Assembly: GCF_001953055.1 (NCBI RefSeq)
Contig: NZ_CP019044.1
Span: forward strand, 1,488,001 to 1,552,000
DNA from: Salaquimonas pukyongi
GTDB lineage: Bacteria > Pseudomonadota > Alphaproteobacteria > Rhizobiales > Rhizobiaceae
DNA length: 64,000 nucleotides
Direction: 5' to 3'
Below are positions 8,479 through 14,809 of this stretch, in pieces (positions within the stretch are counted from its first letter, which is position 1; each line of letters opens with the position of its first letter). A program made the translations under genes and the position numbers. A model generated the notes under the pieces. That model saw only the letters and a program-made list of their open reading frames with translations. It was not told where the DNA came from and ran no database searches.

Positions 8479-9057
8479 TCATTTCTTTTCGTCAGTTACG
8501 TCACCACTTGCGTCTTCAGAATGAGACGTTTCATCGTGGAACTCATCCGATCCCAACTGGCTGCGAACAAGCGTAAAAACACGTGCAATAATGTTGGAGA
8601 TACTGATCTCAATTACCGCTTCGACCGGATAAGTCTTACCGGTTACATTGTCCAAAACAGGCAGCCAAAGACTTTCAAGGGTGGCGTGTTCTTCAGGTTT
8701 CACCACAGACTGCGCGAACCCATGACTATCGGTGTAAAAGACCACACGCCAGATTGCCGCCTCGCGATTTTCATCACGCCGGTTTCGAATTTCTTGGTCA
8801 ATGATATTTTGCCAATAATGGGATACACGAATTTCTTGAAACCACCATCCAAGATCGGCACCGTTTGTTAGGGTGTAAAGTCGGTATGCGAGCGCAGCCG
8901 AACACAATTCTTTCAAGGAATACTTTTTATGCCCCTTACCGAAACCATACCCATTGAGCACACCGCGGCTGCGCCACGCTCTTCCAGTATCCGTTCCCGC
9001 ACCAGCAGCGGCCAACATAAGTGCTCGCGTCGAAAAGATGTAAATTGACTTCGTCAT
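8479..9057 (-). CDS. MerR-like helix-turn-helix protein upstream of the capsid gene
   Basis: 192 residues. Near the N-terminus STRALMLAAAGAGTDTGRAW, then RSRGVL, GKGHKKYSLKELCSAALA resembles the helix-turn-helix plus wing of MerR-type DNA-binding domains. The C-terminal half is acidic, ends in a polar tail (SEDASGDVTDEKK) and is not recognised. ATG 9057 is preferred; the frame could extend to a GTG at 9087 but that lies in the operator palindrome. It shares an operon with the capsid gene (54-bp gap). Two GTGAC-N3-GTCAC palindromes just upstream suggest autoregulation. A small-terminase-like role cannot be excluded. Confidence 0.65.
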   Translation of the reverse strand: MTKSIYIFSTRALMLAAAGAGTDTGRAWRSRGVLNGYGFGKGHKKYSLKELCSAALAYRLYTLTNGADLGWWFQEIRVSHYWQNIIDQEIRNRRDENREAAIWRVVFYTDSHGFAQSVVKPEEHATLESLWLPVLDNVTGKTYPVEAVIEISISNIIARVFTLVRSQLGSDEFHDETSHSEDASGDVTDEKK

Positions 9058-9074
9058 TATCAATTTCCCAATTT

Positions 9075-9135
9075 GTGACGCTGTCACGATTACTACGTGA
9101 CTCTCATCATGTCAAGAAATACGTGACACCGTCAC
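9075..9135. promoter_or_regulatory. twin GTGAC-N3-GTCAC operators
   Basis: GTGAC-GCT-GTCAC (9075-9087) and GTGAC-ACC-GTCAC (9123-9135) are 5-bp inverted repeats with 3-bp spacers, both followed by GAT. Between them another TACGTGAC half site (9094-9101) and GTCA (9111-9114) occur. They sit 18 bp upstream of the MerR-like gene start and are the obvious candidate operator for it. Confidence 0.65.
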
Positions 9136-9202
9136 GATATTGTCTACCCCACACCCCTGCGCTTTGAAAACGAACGAAACACGGGCTGCGTCCCTTGCGG
9201 CT

Positions 9203-9460
9203 TCACTGAATGCCGGTGGTCGAGTGGCCATCGGAAACGCTGGCTGTCACTTGCCAAAAGGAAATCAGCACCTGGGCAGCTTCGGGCGGAATATCGAGTG
9301 CCTCAGCAATCTCTTCTGGACCCAGGGTGCCATCTTCTCCGCTTTGCAATCGGGCATAGAGCGTTTCAAACCGTTCATGGAATTCGGGAGAATTGATCGT
9401 GAAGTCGAAGGCATGCAGCCATTCGCGGATTTGGATGTTGGTTTCGAGCAATTTGTACAT
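9203..9460 (-). CDS. hypothetical protein
   Basis: 85 residues (MYKLLETNIQIREWLHAFDF ... EEIAEALDIPPEAAQVLISFW). Acidic and predicted helical; the EEIAEALDIPPEAA stretch looks like a helix-turn-helix or sigma-like recognition segment but no family is certain. AGGAA lies 7 bases upstream of the ATG, and this frame has balanced charge, whereas the overlapping 84-residue frame (9265-9519) does not look like a protein. The SD overlaps the stop of the excisionase-like gene, suggesting coupling. Confidence 0.65.
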   Translation of the reverse strand: MYKLLETNIQIREWLHAFDFTINSPEFHERFETLYARLQSGEDGTLGPEEIAEALDIPPEAAQVLISFWQVTASVSDGHSTTGIQ

Positions 9461-9472
9461 CTATGGTTCCTT

Positions 9473-9658
9473 TCATTGGCTTGATTTGGAAGTGCGATCC
9501 CAGGCCACGCGCCCGGCATGCTTGGCGATGGGCATCACTTTTTGCCGCGACATCTGATCGAATTTGGAAGGTGGCACGCCAATGCAGCAGGCTGACTCGC
9601 AGCGCGAAAGGCTGTGCATCGGGTAAAAAATTGAATCACGTTTGATCTGGCGTGCCAC
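9473..9658 (-). CDS. excisionase/AlpA-like small DNA-binding protein
   Basis: 61 residues. SRCESACCIGVPPSKFDQM then MPIAKHAGRVAWDR follows the pattern of short winged HTH proteins of the excisionase/AlpA type (SRREAAxYIGVSPxxFDxxV...MPKPxxIxGRVVWD). These act as recombination directionality factors beside tyrosine integrases. The GTG start at 9658 is chosen because CAGGAGG (9667-9673) lies 8 bases upstream; an ATG further up at 9703 has no SD. It ends shortly after the WDR motif, so it may be slightly truncated. Confidence 0.6.
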   Translation of the reverse strand: MARQIKRDSIFYPMHSLSRCESACCIGVPPSKFDQMSRQKVMPIAKHAGRVAWDRTSKSSQ

Positions 9659-9747
9659 CCTCGCATCCTCCTGAATGTTTCCAAACGATCCCGCAGAGAT
9701 CATCTAGCAACGCGGCCTGAGGTATCCGCGCGCAGTTCTGATGCTGC

Positions 9748-10209
9748 TTATTGATGGGCCTTGGTATTCAGGAGCGGCATCAGGGATCTGCAAATCTGTA
9801 GAGCCGCAGTCTCTTCATGCGTCCACTCGAACGCATCATCGTGATACGAAGGGGTCAAACGAATGACTTCAAGCTTGAGGAGAAGATCGGCAAAGTCGTA
9901 AACTTCGCAGCTGTACATGACCTCCTCGAGTCGACCATAGCGATCGAGGAGCGTCTCATATTCGCGTTCCGCCGCCAATCCTTTCGGTGAGGCCCCATCT
10001 TCGACGGTATCTTGTTTTGCGCGCGCTTCATCCAGTGCGGCAGATAACCTAAGGAAGCGGAGTGCAGCGCCCTCGAAAAGAGTCAGTCCGTTCGCTCTCT
10101 TGTCTTCCAACATATGCAGTATCTCGGAGGCACTGCGATTGGGACCTGCGGAAGAATTGATTGCTGCCATGATGTTTTCCTCGCATTCGACCAGTTTCAG
10201 GTTTTGCAT
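9748..10209 (-). CDS. hypothetical protein of the integrated element
   Basis: 153 residues (MQNLKLVECEENIMAAINSS ... RSLMPLLNTKAHQ), acidic, predicted mostly helical with possible coiled-coil (FLRLSAALDEARAKQDTVED). No family recognised. A good SD (AAGGAGC) lies 6 bases before the ATG. It is divergent from the XRE gene, with paired operators in the 73-bp gap, so it is probably the first gene of the leftward early transcript. Confidence 0.65.
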   Translation of the reverse strand: MQNLKLVECEENIMAAINSSAGPNRSASEILHMLEDKRANGLTLFEGAALRFLRLSAALDEARAKQDTVEDGASPKGLAAEREYETLLDRYGRLEEVMYSCEVYDFADLLLKLEVIRLTPSYHDDAFEWTHEETAALQICRSLMPLLNTKAHQ

Positions 10210-10233
10210 TTTCAGCTCCTTAAGTTAGAATTT

Positions 10234-10279
10234 ACACACTTGTGCACTTAATCAGATTTCCGAAAATACACAAGTGTGT
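10234..10279. promoter_or_regulatory. paired operators between divergent XRE and 153-aa genes
   Basis: ACACACTTGTGC (10234-10245) and ACACAAGTGTGT (10268-10279) are near-perfect reverse complements of each other, and each contains a CACA-NN-TGTG dyad. They lie symmetrically in the divergent promoter region, the right one abutting the XRE start codon. This is the layout of a phage repressor switch. Confidence 0.65.
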
Positions 10280-10282
10280 AAT

Positions 10283-10516
10283 ATGGCTAAACTAACACCA
10301 GAAGCGCTGAGAGCTGCCCGAGCACTCTTGAATTGGTCGATGCGTGACTTAGCTGCTGCAGCAGGATTGAGTTTTTCGACAATCGCAAAAATTGAAAGCG
10401 GGACGGTTCCTCGAGACGCTACAGCGTCGGCGATCGTTCAAGCATTGGCCCGCCACAACGTTGAAATCATCAACGGCGATGGAACTGGGGCTCGGCTGAG
10501 GTTTCAAAAAAGGTAG
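10283..10516 (+). CDS. XRE-family transcriptional regulator
   Basis: 77 residues, a single Cro/C1-type HTH: LTPEALRAARALLNWSMRDL, AAAAGLSFSTIAKIESG, then a C-terminal strand ARLRFQKR. No cleavage or oligomerisation domain is present. It is the only plus-strand gene of the element, divergent from the leftward genes, with two operators in between. ATG 10283 follows an operator directly with no SD, so the mRNA may be leaderless; a GTG at 10274 is an alternative. It probably represses its own and the leftward promoter. Confidence 0.85.
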   Translation: MAKLTPEALRAARALLNWSMRDLAAAAGLSFSTIAKIESGTVPRDATASAIVQALARHNVEIINGDGTGARLRFQKR

Positions 10517-10530
10517 TTTCGAGCGACGGT

Positions 10531-12348
10531 TCATTTTTTCTTGCCAGCATCCGGCATGGTGGTTCCCAGACTACGGGCGGTTGATGAACTGCCGGGGCCG
10601 GCAAATCCAAGCGACCGATTGAGCGCAGCGCGCCGCTTTTCCAAAGCCCGCATTTTTGCTTCAGCAGCACTCGTATCGGCATCGACTTTCACCACCACTG
10701 TTTTTTCCGCTCGCCTCGTGAAATCATCTACGGCGGCATCGGCAGCGCTGGTTTCTGCATCGACTTCGATTTGGATTGATTCATCGTCCAGGTCGATCGG
10801 TGCAAAATCGGTCGAGCGCCTCGCATGCTGCCTGGCATAGCGTCCAGACCCCGGTGAGGGCAGGGGGGTGGCGCTTCCCTCAGCCCTTGCCAAATCTCGC
10901 TGCGTCTGATGGCGCCGAAAATAGCGCTCGTTGGACTCGTAGTTGTCGATTACATCCTGCGGAGTTCTGGGGAGTGCCGCTTCACCGCTCTTGTTCTGTC
11001 CAGGGCGAATGGGGTTTCTACCCAGTAGCTCGTAAGCCTGCCTGTTTCGATCTCGCGCCAGCTTCGCGACTTCATCAGGCGCATATCCTCCAATTCGTGC
11101 CATGCGGTCTTTGTAAGCGTTGCTGTAAAGACCGCTTGCCAGTCGATCCCAACTTGATAGCCCCATTTCCTTATGAGCTTTTGCGATCGCGGAGTGATAG
11201 TCGATGCTTTCGTTTATGGCATCCACACCTCCGGTAATTGCCGGCGCGACGAATGCGCCGACATTGGAGGATAGCTGGCTGATCGAAGCCATCATCCTGT
11301 CCAATGCAGCCTGATTATCCTCCAGCACGGCTTTCACATTGGCATCGATCATACCCTTTGACTTCGAACGGATCGTATCGACACGTTTTTCGATTTCATC
11401 CATTTGCTGAAGAAGAACGCGGGCAAAGTTCCTAGAATCAACCTCGCCAAACAACTGGGATAGCTTGGTCGCATCATCACCGGTCGCACGCCTGATTAGC
11501 CGGTGCATGGTAAGCTCAATTCTCTCCCCTGCTTCTTGGGCTTTTGTAAGTTCCGTCTCCAGGTTTATTCCGAGTTTCGAAAACGATTTTTGCACAGCAG
11601 GCGAAGTGATCTTCTCCATGAAGTCTCGGAAGCCATTTGCGGCCTGCTGCGAACCGCCGGTGAAATCGCGCATGGTTTCCAATAGGGCAACTATGCGCTC
11701 GGTGCCTTCAAGCCCCTCAAAGCCCAAGTTCCCAGCTATGGGAGCTAGGCTGGGTAGATAAGTGGCCAAGTCTGACGCTTCGAATTTGCCGGCGGCGCCA
11801 CCTGCCGCAATGATGTCAAAAAACCTCTCTGCTTCACCACCCGCGATCCCCAGCGATTTCCTGGCTGCATCGAAAGTATTTGCGATTTGCTGGCCACTTG
11901 CTCCAATCGCCTGTTGCGACTTCGCTAAGGCATCCATCCGAGTACGGATTTCATCAAGTTCCATGCCGCTTTCGGCCATCGCATCTACTGTGCCGATCAC
12001 CTCTTCTTGCGACAAGCTCCAACGCCTAGCGACCTCAAAAATCTGATCACCCAGATCCCTCATTTGATCGCGATTAGCATCCAGCTTGTTGCCGATGCGG
12101 GTTAGGGTTCTCTCATCGCCGGAGAATTTCTTGTAGGCCGATACGCTGGCTACGGTCATGGCAGCCGTTGTCGCAACCGCTGCCCTGCCGAAAGCTACGA
12201 AGTTTCTGGCCGTGTCGCGCTGGGATTTGTTATAGGCTGCAGCCTGCCGATTGACGCTATCAAGATTCTTGCTGACCGATCGAAACGCCGCAGCGGTGTT
12301 GTCCTTCGCCGACAGCTTTAGCCGTGCCTCAATTTCTCGATTTGCCAT
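10531..12348 (-). CDS. phage tail tape-measure protein
   Basis: 605 residues. Tape-measure proteins span the tail tube, set its length and help DNA ejection. The family core is recognisable: KFSGDERTLTRIGNKL, ARRWSLSQEEVIGTVDAMAESG, AKSQQAIGASGQQIANTFDA, AAGGAAGKFEASDLATYLPSLA and a hydrophobic NVGAFVAPAITGGVDAI segment. It is short for a tape measure and ends in a repeated DAETSAADAAVDDFTRR / DADTSAAEAKMRALEKR module. AAAGG precedes the ATG. No other tail gene is nearby, which is odd. Confidence 0.88.
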   Translation of the reverse strand: MANREIEARLKLSAKDNTAAAFRSVSKNLDSVNRQAAAYNKSQRDTARNFVAFGRAAVATTAAMTVASVSAYKKFSGDERTLTRIGNKLDANRDQMRDLGDQIFEVARRWSLSQEEVIGTVDAMAESGMELDEIRTRMDALAKSQQAIGASGQQIANTFDAARKSLGIAGGEAERFFDIIAAGGAAGKFEASDLATYLPSLAPIAGNLGFEGLEGTERIVALLETMRDFTGGSQQAANGFRDFMEKITSPAVQKSFSKLGINLETELTKAQEAGERIELTMHRLIRRATGDDATKLSQLFGEVDSRNFARVLLQQMDEIEKRVDTIRSKSKGMIDANVKAVLEDNQAALDRMMASISQLSSNVGAFVAPAITGGVDAINESIDYHSAIAKAHKEMGLSSWDRLASGLYSNAYKDRMARIGGYAPDEVAKLARDRNRQAYELLGRNPIRPGQNKSGEAALPRTPQDVIDNYESNERYFRRHQTQRDLARAEGSATPLPSPGSGRYARQHARRSTDFAPIDLDDESIQIEVDAETSAADAAVDDFTRRAEKTVVVKVDADTSAAEAKMRALEKRRAALNRSLGFAGPGSSSTARSLGTTMPDAGKKK

Positions 12349-12677
12349 CTATCAAACCTTTCTCGTTGCTGATCTTCGGTTGATGTCAACCGGCTCTGTT
12401 TTTGGTCAACCTTGTCAACCCAGTTTCGGAACAGGATCACTAGCGATATTTCGGGGTCGTCCCGCCCCGTGTTTAGGGAGGGCCAGGAAGGACCCATTCA
12501 CCCGGCAATGTCTGCGGGGCAGGCCCCGGTAAACCTTCGATGTCTCGACCGGCTTGCATCGCCGAATGCTGGTGGATTGGCCTGCAACATCGCTTGTGTC
12601 AGGCCGATGTCCAACGATCATAGCTACCATCTCTATTTTCGGTTTATTGAAATCCAACTGCCTCAACCTAAAGACGA

Positions 12678-12982
12678 CCTTGCTTCCCTAAAACCACCTC
12701 TTGCTTCCCTAATCTTCATCCTTGCTTCCCCAGTTAAATTTTTTAAATCATTGTTTTTATTCGTTTTCGTTTTTTTTTGGGGAAGCAAGGGAAGCAAGGG
12801 AAGATAATCTGGGGGTAATGCATGCGCGAAGACGCCTTATTCACTCAAGCTGTTAGTTTTTCATACGTGTAACGCGTAATTTTGCTTCCCCTGCTTCCCC
12901 AGCGTCCAAACTTGTTGATTTACTTATCTTTTTCTTGGGGATGGAAAATTTTGCATTCGCCTCTTCCTTCCCTTGCTTCCCC
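12678..12982. repeat. iteron-like array around an AT-rich segment (possible replication origin)
   Basis: A word CCTTGCTTCCCC or close variants occurs at 12678, 12701, 12720 (forward), 12779 and 12789 (inverted), and 12882, 12892 and 12971 (forward). The copies at 12720-12731 and 12779-12790 are perfect 12-bp inverted repeats flanking a 47-bp segment with only 7 G/C bases. Iterons flanking an AT-rich stretch are typical of satellite and plasmid origins. The whole 747-bp gap between the tape-measure and BRO-N genes (12349-13095) holds no convincing gene. Confidence 0.55.
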
Positions 12983-13095
12983 AAAAGATGACCAAGAATG
13001 CCTATCCAATTGGACGTGCCAGTTTTGACTATCCATTCGAGTCCTAAGATTGGGGGAGAGGGGCTGCCAATTAGACGGGGAAAGGGGCTGGCTGT

Positions 13096-13806
13096 TCATT
13101 TCCGCACCCGCAAGCCACAATATTTAGTGGTGCCTGATTTGCGTACAACAACCTGCTCGGATTGGACAACATACTTTCCGAACGGGTTACGGCTTACAAT
13201 TGGCAGTTCATTTTGTTTCGCCCACCGCTGATAGACGGCGTAAAGGTCGCTCGCCCAGATATCGGCAGCGCTATCCGGCACAGTTCGCTCATTCAGGAAC
13301 TGGCAAATATTGCTAAAGTCAGTTCCGGTCCTTGTGCCTGCGTGCCCGGCCTTGGCAGCGGGTAGGCCGAGTGCTTTCCAGGTGTCCAATGCTGCGCGTC
13401 TGCCGCGCACTAATCGAGCCTCTCTGACAGCCGCAATCTTGTCGCGGAAACTCATTTCCTCGTTGGGTGCGCACTGGGCGTAGCCATCGGTCGAGCGGAG
13501 TGGCGCAATCACCTTGTCAAAAATAAATCGCTTGAAACGCTCTGCATCCGGCTGCCGGCAAGTGAAAATCAAACGGTACACACCCAATTCGCTGATCCCG
13601 ATCGATGTGCTTTCCGAAGGCCGGAATTGGCTTGTTGGAATGTTCTCTCGTCGTTCATCCAGGCTTAGCCGTTCCATCGCACGATCAACGTCACGAATGC
13701 CGAGGCACCGACAAACATCCTTGCCGACAAACCAGTATTCGTCACCGATTTGCGCTATGCGGAGCACGTCGCCGAGATAATCAAACGTCAGGATCACAGG
13801 TGTCAT
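13096..13806 (-). CDS. BRO-N domain antirepressor-like protein
   Basis: 236 residues. Residues 1-110 are a Bro-N domain (GDEYWFVGKDVCRCLGI, ISELGVYRLIFTCRQPDAE, FKRFIFDKVIAPLR), found in phage antirepressors. The C-terminal ~70 residues (CQFLNERTVPDSAADIWASD, LYAVYQRWAKQN, NPFGKYVV, KYCGLRVR) resemble the winged-helix at the C-terminus of phage/poxvirus D5-type primase-helicases. A good SD (AAAGGTGG) precedes the ATG. It lies beside the iteron-like array, so DNA binding there is an attractive guess only. Confidence 0.78.
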   Translation of the reverse strand: MTPVILTFDYLGDVLRIAQIGDEYWFVGKDVCRCLGIRDVDRAMERLSLDERRENIPTSQFRPSESTSIGISELGVYRLIFTCRQPDAERFKRFIFDKVIAPLRSTDGYAQCAPNEEMSFRDKIAAVREARLVRGRRAALDTWKALGLPAAKAGHAGTRTGTDFSNICQFLNERTVPDSAADIWASDLYAVYQRWAKQNELPIVSRNPFGKYVVQSEQVVVRKSGTTKYCGLRVRK

Positions 13807-13913
13807 TTGCCACCTTTAATCGAGGGATAGGAGTTCTCCCCGCACCCCCTAAGAGTTGAAGCGGACAAACAGGGCGGCGATGCCCTTTCCTCCCTGGAGG
13901 GACGCTGATTTTC

Positions 13914-13976
13914 GGTTGGGAAGCGGGAAAAATTCCGCAATGATTTCAGGGATAGGATATTCGCGGTTGGGAAACT
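13914..13976. repeat. GGTTGGGAA direct repeats at the right end (candidate arm sites)
   Basis: GGTTGGGAAG (13914-13923) and GGTTGGGAAACT (13965-13976) lie 35 and 88 bp inside the right att core. The second matches 5103-5114 at the left end over 12 bases. The stretch 13807-14010 otherwise holds no gene. Confidence 0.55.
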
Positions 13977-14010
13977 GCAAATATTTGATATGATGACAAA
14001 TCCCGCAATT

Positions 14011-14025
14011 CTGCCGGGATCGCCA
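14011..14025 (+). repeat. attR core
   Basis: CTGCCGGGATCGCCA, identical to the tRNA-Arg 3' end at 5026-5040. Base composition returns to the host average just after it. The flanking three bases differ, so the perfect core is 15 bp. Confidence 0.88.
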
Positions 14026-14086
14026 ATCAGCGTTTGAAAATCCGATATGGTTCAAAGCCGCCGCAAGAATGCGCGCCGGCTTCAAC

Positions 14087-14398
14087 CTAGGCCGTAAGGA
14101 ATTTGACCCCGACGCGGTCGTGTTTTTGCCAGACAACTTCACAGGGAACCGGCCGCTCGTTGTCGCCGGCTCCAATGATGTCGAATTGTTTTGGAAGCTG
14201 TGTCGGATACATCATGCGGAATTTGGCGCCACCCAGCGAGATGTTTTCCAGAATGGCGGTGTGCATTGGTTGCTGATCGATCTGTATCACGATTTCACGC
14301 GATACGCTCGTTCGAGAGCTGTTTCGGCGCTCTGCGAACGATTTCAGATATTCATCGACGCTAAGCCCCCGGCTTCTTGGAGTGGTCACTGGTGCCAT
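14087..14398 (-). CDS. PilZ-domain protein
   Basis: 103 residues. One PilZ domain with the c-di-GMP binding motifs RxxxR (RRNSSRTSVSR) and NxSxxGA (ENISLGGAKFRM), ending VGVKFLTA. It probably binds c-di-GMP as a single-domain adaptor. ATG 14398 is chosen; the frame runs to 14461 with hydrophobic residues that are not family-like. It is the first host gene right of the integrated element. Confidence 0.85.
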   Translation of the reverse strand: MAPVTTPRSRGLSVDEYLKSFAERRNSSRTSVSREIVIQIDQQPMHTAILENISLGGAKFRMMYPTQLPKQFDIIGAGDNERPVPCEVVWQKHDRVGVKFLTA

Positions 14399-14809
14399 TA
14401 TGTTTCGCCGCCCGGTTTTAGACAGGCAACAACCCCAGGCCAGAATTGCCAAAAAGGGCATCGGGCCGTTCCATGCCGGTCTGAAATCGCAAACATGCTA
14501 CAAAGAGCTGGCGGGGCGGTATCATGCCTCAGCCCATGGCCGCCGCCACCCGGACCTTAGCGCGCACCTGTTAAAGCCCGGTATTTTTACATGGTTAGCG
14601 GAGGCGTAACGGTTGTGCGGCTTTGGTGCAGCTTCGCGTTTGTTGCAATTAATTTTCAGCTTGCAGCAGATCCGGTCAACCCTCAGCGGCAAATGAGTCC
14701 GGGTTGCGAAAACATCTGTCTGTTTTCTGCTTTTTTGATGGTCAAACAGGGTGTCGTATCTTTTAGTGCGTCCGGTACCCAGGGCGCGGGAGAATAGGGC
14801 GCTTGCATC
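14399..14809. other. gene-poor stretch upstream of the methyltransferase gene
   Basis: 411 bp with no convincing gene on either strand; it should contain the promoters of the minus-strand PilZ gene and of the plus-strand methyltransferase gene. I see no clear hairpin or repeat. Confidence 0.5.

Larger units (their letters stand above)
5026..14025. mobile_element. integrated prophage-like / satellite-like element (~9.0 kb)
   Basis: A block bounded by the 15-bp direct repeat CTGCCGGGATCGCCA (5026-5040 in tRNA-Arg and 14011-14025), starting with an integrase next to the tRNA. All genes except one XRE regulator are on the minus strand. Base composition is clearly more A+T rich than the flanking chromosome. 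It carries int, a 67-aa int partner, a capsid fusion, a MerR-like regulator, two small unknown genes, an excisionase-like gene, an XRE regulator, a tape-measure gene and a BRO-N gene. No terminase, portal, baseplate, lysis or replication-helicase gene is visible. It could be a decayed prophage or a satellite that uses a helper phage. Confidence 0.88.

Noticed and set aside
12412-12807. 131-residue plus-strand frame and an 83-residue minus-strand frame (12415-12666)
   Set aside because: The first runs into the iteron-like array and ends in low-complexity sequence; the second starts with TTG without SD. Neither looks protein-like.
12678-12982. CRISPR array
   Set aside because: Repeats are only about 9-12 bp, irregularly spaced and in both orientations, with no cas genes.
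13849-14175. 108-residue minus-strand frame spanning attR
   Set aside because: It crosses the att core and overlaps the PilZ gene in another frame; no family resemblance.
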